DNA from: Curtobacterium flaccumfaciens UCD-AKU | GTDB taxonomy: Bacteria > Actinomycetota > Actinomycetes > Actinomycetales > Microbacteriaceae | DNA: 64,000 nucleotides | Reading direction: 5' to 3' | Assembly (NCBI RefSeq): GCF_000349565.1 | Contig: NZ_KB714610.1 | Span: 50,289-114,288 of the forward strand | In this document: piece after piece, positions 1 to 8,783 of the stretch | How positions within the stretch are numbered: the stretch's first letter is position 1 | Layout: every line of letters begins with the position of its first letter | Notes under the pieces: model-generated | Told to the model about the DNA's origin: nothing | Seen by the model: the letters and a program-made list of their open reading frames with translations, nothing else | Databases searched by the model: none | Position numbers and translations under genes: made by a program

Positions 1-19
1 GGCACCGGGCCTCCCGTCC
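1..19. terminator. Right half of a GGAGGCC-type hairpin cut by the window edge
   Basis: The first 19 bases read like the right arm of the palindrome at 58644-58685 (CACCGGGCCTCC then CGTCC instead of TGTCC). The left arm lies outside the window. It sits just beyond the stop of the minus-strand gene ending at 36, where its terminator is expected. This is inference from similarity to the complete copies elsewhere in the window. Confidence 0.4.
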
Positions 20-35
20 GTTCGTCGGTCGCGTC

Positions 36-1364
36 TCAGGCGCGACGGCGCCGCAGACGGTGGACCAGCAGGCCGCCGCCGGCGGCGAGCAGGCCGAGCG
101 CCCACGCCAACGGCGTGGTCTCGTCGGCGCCGGTGTAGGCGAGGGTGCCGGGGGTGCCGCTCGTGGTGGTCGCGACCGCGGCCGTGGCGACGGGACGGAC
201 GGCGACGACGAACGTGGTCGAGGCGCCGCCCTGGGTGATGGTGAGACGGTGGTCCGAGGCGTGCGGGAACGTCACCTTCGAGGCGTCGCCCCGGGGATCG
301 GCGGCGATCTTGTCCGACGCGACCGAGCTCGTCACCGTCGCGCCGAACCCGGTGCTCACGGAAGCCGGCGCGGTCGGGTTGCCGAACCGGTCGACGGCGA
401 GGCCGGACACCACCAGCGAGCCGCCCTGCTGGACGGGGATCGAAGTGACGGTGCCGAGGGGGTCGCCCCCGCCGGAGAACGCGCTGATGACGCCACCGGG
501 TGCGACCGACCAGACCGCTGCGCCGGGTGTGCCGGTGTCGACGATCGCCCGGACCCCGACGGGTGCGGCCGGCAGGACGGTCAGGCGCACGTACTCCGTG
601 GCGGTCGCGGTGCCGCGGAGGGCGACGACCTCGAAGTCGTACGTGCCAGCGGTGGTCACGGTGCTGGTGAGCACCCCGGTCTCGACGTTGACGGTCAGGT
701 CGGACGAGGGTGCGTCCTGGATCGCGTACGCCAGCGAACCCGTGCCGCCCGTGGTGCGGAACGTGTGCGTGAACGTCGCGCCGGCGGTGGCGGTGAGGGC
801 GAGCGGCTTCGCCTTCGTCGAGGGCTCGGTGAAGACGACCGGCGACGGCGAGACGGTCAGGCGGACGTACTCGGTCACCTGTGTCGAGCCGCTGAGCGCC
901 ACGACCTCGAAGTCGAATGTGCCGGCGGTCGTCGGCGTGCCGCTCAGCACGCCGGTCTCGACGTTCACCGTGTAGTCCGCCGACGGGGCGTCCTGGATGG
1001 CGTACCCGACGGTGCCGTTGCCGCCCGTGGTGGTGAACGTGTGACTGAACGGCGTGCCGACCGTCGCGGTGAGGGCGATCGGGGCGGCCTGGGTCGACGG
1101 CTCGGTGAACGCGAGGTCGCTGCCGTCACCCGGTGCTGCCGCCGGGGTGGCGCTGTCCGTGGCCTTCGCGGCGGGGCTGGCGGCGTGCGTCAGGCTGGCA
1201 CCCGGTGTCGCGGTCGCCGTGGTGCTCGTCGGTGTCGTCGTCCGCGTCGGCGTCGCCGCCGTCGCGGGCGCGCTGACGCCGATGACCGAGCCGATGGCGG
1301 TCGCCGCGACGACGATGCCGATCGTCGCCGCGCGGCGGACGGGCGGCTTGGTGGACTGGTGCAT
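36..1364 (-). CDS. Secreted Ig-like protein with LAYTG sortase signal (paralogue A)
   Basis: A 442-residue cell-surface protein. The ATG at 1364 is chosen because GAGGGGG lies 5 bases before it and a signal peptide follows (VRRAATIGIVVAATAIG...). After a Thr/Ala/Pro-rich stretch come two tandem Ig-like repeats of the putative-Ig (He_PIG) type at about residues 85-265, each with a VNVETGVL motif. A further beta-rich domain follows at about 270-395. The C-terminus has LAYTG at 408-412, a hydrophobic segment and an RRRR tail. LAXTG is the signal used by class E sortases of high-GC actinobacteria. A paralogue with the same end lies directly upstream (1592-3019). No sortase is in the window. Ligand and function are unknown. 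Confidence 0.85.
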   Translation of the reverse strand: MHQSTKPPVRRAATIGIVVAATAIGSVIGVSAPATAATPTRTTTPTSTTATATPGASLTHAASPAAKATDSATPAAAPGDGSDLAFTEPSTQAAPIALTATVGTPFSHTFTTTGGNGTVGYAIQDAPSADYTVNVETGVLSGTPTTAGTFDFEVVALSGSTQVTEYVRLTVSPSPVVFTEPSTKAKPLALTATAGATFTHTFRTTGGTGSLAYAIQDAPSSDLTVNVETGVLTSTVTTAGTYDFEVVALRGTATATEYVRLTVLPAAPVGVRAIVDTGTPGAAVWSVAPGGVISAFSGGGDPLGTVTSIPVQQGGSLVVSGLAVDRFGNPTAPASVSTGFGATVTSSVASDKIAADPRGDASKVTFPHASDHRLTITQGGASTTFVVAVRPVATAAVATTTSGTPGTLAYTGADETTPLAWALGLLAAGGGLLVHRLRRRRA

Positions 1365-1522
1365 GGTTCCCCCTCGGGAGTCTGGTGGTGAGCACGCGGT
1401 GCCCGCGCGCTCCTCTGTGCTGACGTTACGGTTCACGGACCCGTTCCGACCCCTGCCGGAGATCACGGTTTCGTCTCGGTACTACCGGCTCTCATCTGGG
1501 GTTTTTCACAGAAACGCGCGAC

Positions 1523-1570
1523 GACGGGCCGGAGGTGCGGGGCGGTCTCGCCGCGCACCTCCGGTCCGTC
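1523..1570 (-). terminator. Hairpin terminator, GGAGG family
   Basis: Arms 1523-1539 and 1554-1570 pair over 17 bp with one G-T wobble, around a 14-base loop. The hairpin lies just past the stop of the minus-strand gene ending at 1592. Its core (CCGGAGGTGCG / CGCACCTCCGG) resembles the hairpins at 49008, 54535 and 58644. No strong U-tract follows. Confidence 0.6.
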
Positions 1571-1591
1571 AGGCGGTTGCCGTGACGTGCC

Positions 1592-3019
1592 TCAGCCGAG
1601 TCGGCGACGCAGGCGCCAGACGAGCAGGCCGGCGCCCGATGCCAGGAGACCGAGGGCCCACGCGAGCGGGCCGGACTCGTCGGCACCGGTGTACGCGAGG
1701 GTGCCCGACGCGGTCGGCGTGTGGGTGGTCGTGACCGTGGTCGTCGCCGTCGGCTGCACCTCGAAGCGGATGGTGCTCGTCACGTCTCCGGACGCGACGG
1801 TGATCGTGTGCGGCGACGCGTGCTCGAAGGTCACCCACGTGGCCACAGCCTCGGGGTCGTACTCGGTGCGGTCACTGGCCACGTCGCTCGTGAAGGTGAG
1901 GTCGGTGTGGTCGCCGACCGGCTGCCCGTCGGCGTCCACGGCCAGGGCGCGGATCTGCACCCGGTCACCCTGTCGGGCCGGGATCGCGTCGACCTGCTGC
2001 GGGTCGCCGTCCGCCGGGTAGTAGGTGATCACGTCGCCATCGACGCCCCACCGGTCGCCGGAGGTCCCGTCCGCGGGGAGCACCCCGATGGTGATGCCGG
2101 CGACGGCAGCGGGGGCCTCGGGGACGCGGACCGTGAACGAGGTCGAGACGCCGCCCTCGGACACCGTCAGTGTGCGGGTGCCCGGCTCCGAGAACGTCAC
2201 CGTGTTCGCCGACCAGTTCGGGTCCCAGACCACGCCGTCGGACGCGGTGGTGCTCGTGACGGTCGAGCGCGGGTACTCGTCGCCCGGGGTGGTGCGGTTG
2301 CCCAGCGCGTCGACGGCCAGCCCCGCGAGGGTCATCGAGGAGCCGACCGTGGCGGGGACCTCCGACACCACGGTGTCACCGGTGCCACCCGGCGCGTACT
2401 CCCGGATCGTCCCGTCGGCGTCGACCTGCCAGCTGACGTCGGAGTCCGAGCTGTCGACGCCGAACGTGACACCCACCGGGGCGCCGGGCTCGATGTCGAC
2501 CTGGACGTACTGCACGGCGGTCTGGTGCAGGTCGGTCGCGGTGACCTGGAACAGTGCGGGTCCGTCGAACGTGCTCTTCGGGGTGGCGCTCAGGACACCG
2601 GTCTGCTCGTTCCAGGACCAGCCGTTGACGTCGTTGGTCGGGTCGAAGTTCAACGGGTTGAACAGGTACTCCAACGGGCCGTCGCCGCCCTGGGCGGTGA
2701 AGGTGTGCGAGAACGGCTGGCCGGCGGTCACGGTGAGGACGATCGGCGCGTCCTTGCTCGACGGCTCCGCCCAGGTGACGGGTGTCGATGCCTCGGGGGC
2801 AGCCTGTTCTGCGGCGGCGGCGGGGGGCGTCGGCGCGGTGCCCGCGGCGGTCGTGCCCTGCGGAGCCGACGTCGCGGTGGTGCTCGGCGCAGCGGTCTCG
2901 TCGGTCGCTGCGGAGGCGGCGCTCGCCCCGATGCCGAACGCCGACGAAGCGGTGACGATCGCGATCGCCGCTCCGATCGCCGCGCTGCGGCGGAAGGTGT
3001 ACTTGCAGGACTGGTTCAC
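1592..3019 (-). CDS. Secreted Ig-like protein with LAYTG sortase signal (paralogue B)
   Basis: A 475-residue surface protein and paralogue of the gene at 36-1364. GTG at 3019 is preceded by GAGGGGG at the same spacing as in paralogue A. A signal peptide with hydrophobic core (AAIGAAIAIVTASSAFGIG) leads into an Ala/Thr/Pro-rich region. One Ig-like repeat follows (about 90-185, with WNEQTGVLSATP). Then come two copies of the beta-rich domain that A has only once (about 185-305 and 310-425). LAYTG is at 441-445, followed by a hydrophobic stretch and RLRRRLG. The pair therefore shares modules but has duplicated different ones. Wall anchoring by a class E sortase is inferred; function is unknown. 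Confidence 0.85.
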   Translation of the reverse strand: MNQSCKYTFRRSAAIGAAIAIVTASSAFGIGASAASAATDETAAPSTTATSAPQGTTAAGTAPTPPAAAAEQAAPEASTPVTWAEPSSKDAPIVLTVTAGQPFSHTFTAQGGDGPLEYLFNPLNFDPTNDVNGWSWNEQTGVLSATPKSTFDGPALFQVTATDLHQTAVQYVQVDIEPGAPVGVTFGVDSSDSDVSWQVDADGTIREYAPGGTGDTVVSEVPATVGSSMTLAGLAVDALGNRTTPGDEYPRSTVTSTTASDGVVWDPNWSANTVTFSEPGTRTLTVSEGGVSTSFTVRVPEAPAAVAGITIGVLPADGTSGDRWGVDGDVITYYPADGDPQQVDAIPARQGDRVQIRALAVDADGQPVGDHTDLTFTSDVASDRTEYDPEAVATWVTFEHASPHTITVASGDVTSTIRFEVQPTATTTVTTTHTPTASGTLAYTGADESGPLAWALGLLASGAGLLVWRLRRRLG

Positions 3020-3185
3020 GGGATCCCCCTCGGATGCCTGGACGGGACGCCGGATCAGCGTCCTCTACTCAGGGAATGTCGCCCGCTGGCCAGTCCTGAC
3101 GATCGCTCGATCACAGAATGATCACGACGGCAACGGAGCTCCGCAGCTGTCGTGCCGACCCGAGCCGCGCCTCCAGACCGCCGTG

Positions 3186-4088
3186 TCACGCTCCGACGAC
3201 GGACGCGGCACGTTCGAGCGCGGCGCGGAGAGCACGCACCGCTGGCGACGACGCGCCAGCGGCGCGGACCACCGTGAAGATCGTCCGTCGCGGACCCTCC
3301 GGCAGCTCGAGCAGTCGACAGGTCGTCGTCCGGCCGGTCCACATCAGGTCCGGCATCAGGCTCACCGCGTTGCCGGACTCGACCAGGCGGATCTGCGTCT
3401 GCAGGTCGGCGGTCTCGTACCGGACGTCTGGCTCGAAACCCCAGCGCCGACAGACCTGCTCGGCGAAGTGCCGCGACGCGGTGCCGCGGGGCTCCATCAC
3501 CCAGGGCATGGTGCGCGCGTCCTCGAGCGACGACACCGGGCGCAGTGCGGTGTCGAGCGGGGGCAGGGCGAGCCGCACCGCGTCGGTCGTCAGGTCCGAT
3601 CGGTCGAGCCCGGGCAGGTGCGGTGCGGCATGTGCCGGGTACTGCTCGGCGATCACCATGTCGAAGTCACGAGCCCACGTCTCGTTCAGTGCGGTCTCCG
3701 GCTCCCGCTGCACCATCTCGACCCGGACGTCGGGGTGCTCCGTCGCCATCTCGTGCAGGGCGCTCGGCATCAGGGCCAGGGCCGCGGACTGGAACACGGC
3801 AACCCGCACCCGGCCCTGCACGGACGACAGGGTCTCCTCGACCTGGGACTGCGCGTGCTCGAGGACGTCGAGCACCTGGCCCGCCGCGGTGACCAGCACC
3901 TCGGCCTGCGGGGTGAGCTGCAGCCGTCGGCCGGCCTTGCGGAACAGCTGCACACCGGCCTCCCGCTCCAGGGCGCTGAGCTGCTGCGAGACCGCCGACG
4001 GGGTGAAGTTCACCGCCTCGGCGACGGCCGCGATCGTGCCACGGATGGACAGCTCACGGAGGAGCACGAGACGGCGGACGTCGAGCAT
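3186..4088 (-). CDS. LysR-family regulator, likely of putA
   Basis: A 300-residue LysR-type regulator. Residues 1-60 form the winged helix-turn-helix (LSIRGTIAAVAEAVNFTPSAVSQQLSALE). The rest is a type 2 periplasmic-binding-like effector domain. It is divergent from putA, with 105 bp between the start codons holding repeated AACGGTA/CTACCG motifs. Control of proline catabolism by this regulator is therefore the obvious inference. PutA here lacks its own DNA-binding domain, so an outside regulator is needed. The ATG at 4088 has no ribosome site but lies 6 bases after TAGCGT, suggesting a leaderless mRNA. Confidence 0.88.
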   Translation of the reverse strand: MLDVRRLVLLRELSIRGTIAAVAEAVNFTPSAVSQQLSALEREAGVQLFRKAGRRLQLTPQAEVLVTAAGQVLDVLEHAQSQVEETLSSVQGRVRVAVFQSAALALMPSALHEMATEHPDVRVEMVQREPETALNETWARDFDMVIAEQYPAHAAPHLPGLDRSDLTTDAVRLALPPLDTALRPVSSLEDARTMPWVMEPRGTASRHFAEQVCRRWGFEPDVRYETADLQTQIRLVESGNAVSLMPDLMWTGRTTTCRLLELPEGPRRTIFTVVRAAGASSPAVRALRAALERAASVVGA

Positions 4089-4094
4089 GGTCCG

Positions 4095-4100
4095 ACGCTA
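4095..4100 (-). promoter_or_regulatory. -10 element of leaderless LysR gene
   Basis: TAGCGT on the minus strand ends 6 bases before the ATG at 4088. This spacing puts the transcription start at or next to the start codon. Confidence 0.5.
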
Positions 4101-4116
4101 GCCGGAGCGCGACCGG

Positions 4117-4168
4117 AACGGTAGCGCAACTGAACGGTATCCATCAGGAACGCTCACTTCCGCTACCG
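4117..4168. promoter_or_regulatory. Candidate operator between LysR gene and putA
   Basis: AACGGTA occurs at 4117-4123 and again at 4133-4139, 16 bp apart. CGGTAGCG (4119-4126) is matched by its exact inverse CGCTACCG at 4161-4168. Repeated and inverted half sites in a divergent LysR/target gap are what LysR-type regulators normally bind. The true site is not proven. Confidence 0.45.
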
Positions 4169-4193
4169 CATCCCGGACCTCCACACTGAACCC

Positions 4194-7100
4194 ATGACGA
4201 CGCTGCACGAGGACTCCGCCATCGACCACGACGCCCTGGCGGACCAGTCCGTCGCGCTCGTCCGACAGTGGCTCGCCGAGGCCGAGTCGTACCCCGTCGA
4301 CGGCTCCGCGAAGCAGCTCGCCGGGGTGCTCGCCGACCCCGCCGGCCTCGACTTCGCCGTCGGGTTCGTCGACGGCGTCGTGCGACCGGAAGACCTCGCC
4401 GTCGCCGCCCGCAAGCTCCGCCAGATCGCCCCGGACGCCCCCGGGTTCCTGCCCGCCGCGCTCCGCGGACTCGTCCGGCTCGGCGGCGGCATGGCCCCGG
4501 TCCTGCCGAACGTCGTCGTCCCCATCGCCCGCCGCGTCCTCCGGAACATGGTCGGCCACCTGATCGTCGACGCCACCGACTCCAAGCTCGGCCCGGCCAT
4601 CGCCGGCATCAAGCGCGACGGCGTCCGCCTCAACGTCAACCTGCTCGGCGAGGCCGTGCTCGGCGAACGCGAAGCCGCCCGCCGGCTCGAGGGCACCCAC
4701 AAGCTCCTGGCCCGCGACGACGTCGACTACGTCTCGATCAAGGTGTCGTCCACCGTGCACCCGCACTCCCCGTGGGCGTTCGACCACGCCGTCGACGACA
4801 TCGTCGAGCAGCTCCGACCGCTCTTCCAGCGCGCCGCAGCCGCCAGCCCCGCCAAGTTCATCAACCTCGACATGGAGGAGTACAAGGACCTCGACCTCAC
4901 CATCGCGGTCTTCACGAAGCTCCTCGACGAGCCCGAGTTCCTGGGCCTCGAAGCCGGCATCGTGCTGCAGGCGTACCTGCCCGACGCGCTCGCCGCGATG
5001 CAGGAGCTGCAGGAGTGGTCCGCCGCCCGCCGTGCCCGCGGCGGTGCCGGCATCAAGGTCCGGCTGGTGAAGGGCGCGAACCTGCCGATGGAGCAGGTCG
5101 AGGCCTCGGTGCACGGTTGGCCGCTCGCCACCTGGCACACCAAGCAGGACTCGGACACCAACTACAAGCGGGTGCTCGACTGGGCGCTCACCCCATCGCG
5201 CGTCGACAACGTCCGCGTCGGTGTCGCCGGGCACAACCTGTTCGACGTCGCCCACGCCTGGCTGCTCGCCGGTGAGCGCGGCGTGCGGGACGGCATCGAG
5301 TTCGAGATGCTGCTCGGCATGGCGCAGGGGCAGGCATCGGCCGTGAAGAACACGGTCGGTTCGCTCCTGCTCTACACGCCGGTCGTCCACCCGGGCGAGT
5401 TCGACGTGGCGATCGCCTACCTGATCCGTCGTCTCGAAGAGGGCGCGTCGCAGGACAACTTCATGTCCGCCGTCTTCTCGCTCGTGTCGTCGCCGCCGCT
5501 GTTCGCCCGCGAAGAAGAGCGCTTCCGCGCCTCCCTGGTGCCGCTCGCGACGCCCGAGGGACTCGAAGCGCCGGCATCACACCGGGTCGCCGACCGGTAC
5601 GCCGCCGTCGGCCGCCCCGGCCCCGGCCACTTCGAGAACACCCCGGACAGCGACCCCTCGGTCGGCGCCGTCCGTGCCTGGGGCGACGCCATCACCGCAC
5701 GGGTCGCCTCGTCGACGCTCGGCGTCCGTGCCGTCCAGGAGGCCCGGGTCGGCTCCGCCACGGCGCTCGACTCCGCGCTCGGTCGCGCCAAGGCCGCCGG
5801 TGCGGTCTGGGGGACCTGGTCCGGTGGTGCCCGTGGCGCCGTGCTGCACGCCGTCGGCGACGCACTCGAGGCGAACCGTGCCGCCCTCATCGAGGTCATG
5901 GCGTCGGAGACCGGCAAGACCATCGACCAGGCCGACCCCGAGGTGTCCGAGGCGATCGACTTCGCGCACTTCTACGGCACCCTGGCGTCCTCGCTCGACG
6001 ACGTCGACGGTGCGACCTTCACGCCCGCAGCGCTGACCCTCGTCGCGCCGCCGTGGAACTTCCCCGTCGCGATCCCCGCCGGGTCCACCCTCGCCGCACT
6101 GGCCGCCGGGTCGGCCGTCGTCCTGAAGCCCGCGCCGCCCGCCGAACGCTCCGGCGCCGTGCTCGCCTCGATCATCGAGACCGCGCTCGACGCCCACGGG
6201 GCACCGGCCGACGTGCTCGCGTTCCTGCAGGTGTCCGAGGACGACCTCGGGCAGCAGCTCATCGCGTCGCCGATGGTCGACCAGGTCATCCTCACCGGTG
6301 CGTACGAGACGGCCGAGCTCTTCCGCTCGTTCCGGCCGGACCTGCCGCTGCTCGCCGAGACCTCGGGCAAGAACGCCGTGATCGTCACGCCGTCGTCCGA
6401 CCTCGACCTCGCCGTGAAGGACGTCGTCGCGTCCGCGTTCGGGCACGCCGGTCAGAAGTGCTCGGCAGCGTCGCTCGTGGTCATGGTCGGCTCGGTCGCC
6501 AAGTCCAAGCGCTTCCGGAACCAGCTGCTCGACGCGGTGTCGTCGCTCACCGTCGGCTACCCGACCGACGCGGCGACCCAGATGGGCCCGGTCATCGAGC
6601 CGGCATCGGGCAAGCTGCTCGACGGCCTGACGACGCTCGGGGCGGGGGAGTCCTGGGCCGTCGAGCCGAAGCAGCTCGACGAGACCGGCAAGCTCTGGAG
6701 CCCGGGCGTCCGACAGGGCGTCCGCCGTGGCTCGGAGTTCCACCGCACCGAGTACTTCGGCCCGATCCTCGGCATGATGACCGCCGACTCCCTCGACGAG
6801 GCGATCGACATCGTGAACGAGGTCGACTACGGCCTGACCTCGGGACTGCACTCGCTCGACCCGGCCGAGATCGGCACGTGGTTGTCGCGGATCCAGGCGG
6901 GCAACCTCTACGTCAACCGTGGCATCACGGGCGCCATCGTCCGGCGGCAGCCGTTCGGCGGGTGGAAGAAGTCGGCAGTCGGTGCGGGCACGAAGGCCGG
7001 TGGGCTGAACTACCTGCTCGGGCTCGGGTCGTGGACGCCGGCACCGGCGGCCGGTGCGTCCGGTGTCGCCGTGTCGGGTCCGGTCTCGGCGTTCGCCCGG

Positions 7101-7670
7101 GCTGCCGAGGTCGCTTCGCCGATGCTCGACCGCGCGCTGGCGTCCGACGAGCAGGCCTGGTCGACGCTGTTCGGCACCGCGACGGACGTCTCGGCGCTCT
7201 CCGCCGAGCGGAACATCGCCCGGTACCTGCCGTTCCCGTCGGTGCAGGTGCGGCTGGCCGCGGTCGCCGACGCGGACGCTGACGCCTCGGTGATCGAGCT
7301 CGTCCGCGTCGTCGCAGCCGCACTCCGGGCTGGCACGACGATCGAGGTCTCCACGGCCGCGACGCTGCCGTCGTCCGTCGCCTCGGCGATCCGGTCGCTG
7401 CCGATCGTGCGCTCGCTGTCGCAGACGGTGTCCGACGGGGCCTTCGCGAGTTCGGTCGCCTCGGGTCCCTCGACCCGCGTGCGGCTCATCGGTGGGGACA
7501 CCTCGGCGCTGTACTCCGCCGTCGGTGGTCGTCCGGACGTCGCGGTGCACGGCGGCCCGGTGACCGAGGCCGGGCGGCTCGAGATCCTGCCGTTCGTCCG
7601 CGAGCAGGCGGTGTCGATCACGGCGCACCGCTTCGGCACGCCGAACCACCTGACCGACGACCTGATCTGA
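4194..7670 (+). CDS. putA: Bifunctional proline dehydrogenase / P5C dehydrogenase
   Basis: A 1158-residue PutA that oxidises proline to glutamate in two steps: FAD-linked proline dehydrogenase, then NAD-linked pyrroline-5-carboxylate dehydrogenase. The proline dehydrogenase barrel spans about 30-430 and includes INLDMEEYKDLDL, GIKVRLVKGANLP (near 290) and EFEMLLGMAQGQ. The aldehyde dehydrogenase part spans about 500-990, with general-base Glu722 (LLAETSGKN) and nucleophile Cys756 (GHAGQKCSA). A C-terminal extension of about 150 residues is usual for long PutA proteins. There is no N-terminal ribbon-helix-helix domain, so the protein is not a self-repressor. The neighbouring LysR gene probably supplies control. 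Two hairpins close the unit. Confidence 0.96.
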   Translation: MTTLHEDSAIDHDALADQSVALVRQWLAEAESYPVDGSAKQLAGVLADPAGLDFAVGFVDGVVRPEDLAVAARKLRQIAPDAPGFLPAALRGLVRLGGGMAPVLPNVVVPIARRVLRNMVGHLIVDATDSKLGPAIAGIKRDGVRLNVNLLGEAVLGEREAARRLEGTHKLLARDDVDYVSIKVSSTVHPHSPWAFDHAVDDIVEQLRPLFQRAAAASPAKFINLDMEEYKDLDLTIAVFTKLLDEPEFLGLEAGIVLQAYLPDALAAMQELQEWSAARRARGGAGIKVRLVKGANLPMEQVEASVHGWPLATWHTKQDSDTNYKRVLDWALTPSRVDNVRVGVAGHNLFDVAHAWLLAGERGVRDGIEFEMLLGMAQGQASAVKNTVGSLLLYTPVVHPGEFDVAIAYLIRRLEEGASQDNFMSAVFSLVSSPPLFAREEERFRASLVPLATPEGLEAPASHRVADRYAAVGRPGPGHFENTPDSDPSVGAVRAWGDAITARVASSTLGVRAVQEARVGSATALDSALGRAKAAGAVWGTWSGGARGAVLHAVGDALEANRAALIEVMASETGKTIDQADPEVSEAIDFAHFYGTLASSLDDVDGATFTPAALTLVAPPWNFPVAIPAGSTLAALAAGSAVVLKPAPPAERSGAVLASIIETALDAHGAPADVLAFLQVSEDDLGQQLIASPMVDQVILTGAYETAELFRSFRPDLPLLAETSGKNAVIVTPSSDLDLAVKDVVASAFGHAGQKCSAASLVVMVGSVAKSKRFRNQLLDAVSSLTVGYPTDAATQMGPVIEPASGKLLDGLTTLGAGESWAVEPKQLDETGKLWSPGVRQGVRRGSEFHRTEYFGPILGMMTADSLDEAIDIVNEVDYGLTSGLHSLDPAEIGTWLSRIQAGNLYVNRGITGAIVRRQPFGGWKKSAVGAGTKAGGLNYLLGLGSWTPAPAAGASGVAVSGPVSAFARAAEVASPMLDRALASDEQAWSTLFGTATDVSALSAERNIARYLPFPSVQVRLAAVADADADASVIELVRVVAAALRAGTTIEVSTAATLPSSVASAIRSLPIVRSLSQTVSDGAFASSVASGPSTRVRLIGGDTSALYSAVGGRPDVAVHGGPVTEAGRLEILPFVREQAVSITAHRFGTPNHLTDDLI

Positions 7671-7679
7671 CCCCGGACC

Positions 7680-7708
7680 GCGGCGCTGGCGTTCGGGTCC
7701 AGCGCCGC
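7680..7708 (+). terminator. putA terminator hairpin 1
   Basis: GCGGCGCTGG (7680-7689) pairs perfectly with CCAGCGCCGC (7699-7708) around a 9-base loop, 9 bases after the putA stop. A short TT follows, not a real U-tract. Confidence 0.65.
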
Positions 7709-7723
7709 TTGCACGACCGAAGT

Positions 7724-7757
7724 GCCCCCGAACCGCGCGATCGCGTGGTTCGGGGGC
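7724..7757 (+). terminator. putA terminator hairpin 2
   Basis: GCCCCCGAACC (7724-7734) pairs with GGTTCGGGGGC (7747-7757); the loop contains a further CGCG/CGCG pairing. Two consecutive strong hairpins follow putA. Confidence 0.55.
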
Positions 7758-7893
7758 GCTCTGGTTGTGCGGCGTGCGGAACGTCGTGCGCGCGGCTGTC
7801 CGGTCGCCGCACGGCCTCGGGTGCTTCGGAGGCACCGAGGGTTGCCTCGGGTGCGCGTCGCAACCACGGCGCGCAACCCTGAGGAGCTCCACC

Positions 7894-8334
7894 ATGACCG
7901 AGCCGTTCGCACGCCCGACCGCCCTGGCCCACGTCCGTGTCACCGTGACCGACATCCACCGCAGCAAGGCGTTCTACCAGCAGCTGCTCGGCACCGACCC
8001 GGCGATCGACTTCAGCGACCAGGTCGACGAGCCCGGCGTGCGCGAGGACCGTGAGCGCTTCTACGGCGGCTCCGTGTTCCGGCTCGGCGACCAGGTGTTC
8101 GGGCTCCGTCCGGTCGCCCCGGCGGGGCAGACGTTCGACCCTGACACCGTCGGCCTCGACCACGTGAGCTTCGTCGTGGGGTCGGTCGACGAGCTGCACC
8201 AGGCGGCTGCCCGCCTGGACGCCGCAGGGGTCGAGCACGGCGAGGTCACCGACCTCGGCGACGCCGGCATGGTGATCCTGTCCGTGCAGGACCCCGACGA
8301 CATCAACCTCGAGCTGGCTGCGCTGAAGGGCTGA
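7894..8334 (+). CDS. VOC-family (glyoxalase-fold) protein
   Basis: A 146-residue single vicinal-oxygen-chelate fold protein. The ATG at 7894 is chosen because GAGGAG stands 7 bases before it and the domain starts at once (LAHVRVTVTDIHRSKAFYQQ). The family holds dioxygenases, glyoxalases and antibiotic-binding proteins. The pattern His near residue 11, His near 91 (GLDHVSFVV) and Glu near 141 (INLELAA) fits metal binding. Substrate is unknown. The gene converges on the thioesterase gene with only five bases between stops. Confidence 0.8.
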   Translation: MTEPFARPTALAHVRVTVTDIHRSKAFYQQLLGTDPAIDFSDQVDEPGVREDRERFYGGSVFRLGDQVFGLRPVAPAGQTFDPDTVGLDHVSFVVGSVDELHQAAARLDAAGVEHGEVTDLGDAGMVILSVQDPDDINLELAALKG

Positions 8335-8339
8335 GGTCC

Positions 8340-8783
8340 TCAGTCGGCGACGGCGGGCTGCTGCGCGACCATCGAACCCGTGACGAGCTCTCGGAGTTCG
8401 GCGGGCAGCGGGATCGGACGACGAGCACCTTCACGGTCGATGATGACGTGCACGAACTCACCGGTGGCGAGCAGCGCCCCGTCGGACTGCCGGAACAGGC
8501 CGAACTCCCACGACAGGCTCGTGGTGCCGAGGTGCTTCGAGCGCATCCCGACCTCGATGACGTCCGGCCAGACGGCGGACTCGACGAACCGGCAGCTCGA
8601 CGACACCAGCACGGCGATCCACTCCGACGAGAACGGGTCGAGCCCGGCGAACTCGCGGAACCAGTACGTCGACGCGTTGTCCATCGCCGAGTAGTAGATC
8701 GTGTTGTTGACGTGCCCGAACATGTCGTTGTCGTTCCACCTGGTGGGGTAGGAGCGGCGGAACGGGTATTCGTCGATGGTCAT
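8340..8783 (-). CDS. Acyl-CoA thioesterase, hotdog fold (4HBT family)
   Basis: A 147-residue hotdog thioesterase. The family signature RWNDNDMFGHVNNTIYY carries the catalytic Asp and His region of 4-hydroxybenzoyl-CoA-type enzymes. It hydrolyses an acyl- or aryl-CoA; the substrate cannot be read from sequence. Its ATG overlaps the stop of the upstream TetR gene by four bases (8780-8783), so the two are co-transcribed. A divergent acyl-CoA dehydrogenase lies beyond, which suggests a small CoA-ester degradation locus under that regulator. Confidence 0.85.
   Translation of the reverse strand: MTIDEYPFRRSYPTRWNDNDMFGHVNNTIYYSAMDNASTYWFREFAGLDPFSSEWIAVLVSSSCRFVESAVWPDVIEVGMRSKHLGTTSLSWEFGLFRQSDGALLATGEFVHVIIDREGARRPIPLPAELRELVTGSMVAQQPAVAD

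Noticed and set aside
4194-7967. Long minus-strand open frame opposite putA
   Set aside because: It is the shadow of a very GC-rich gene; its translation is Arg/Gly-rich without domains, while putA has all family motifs.
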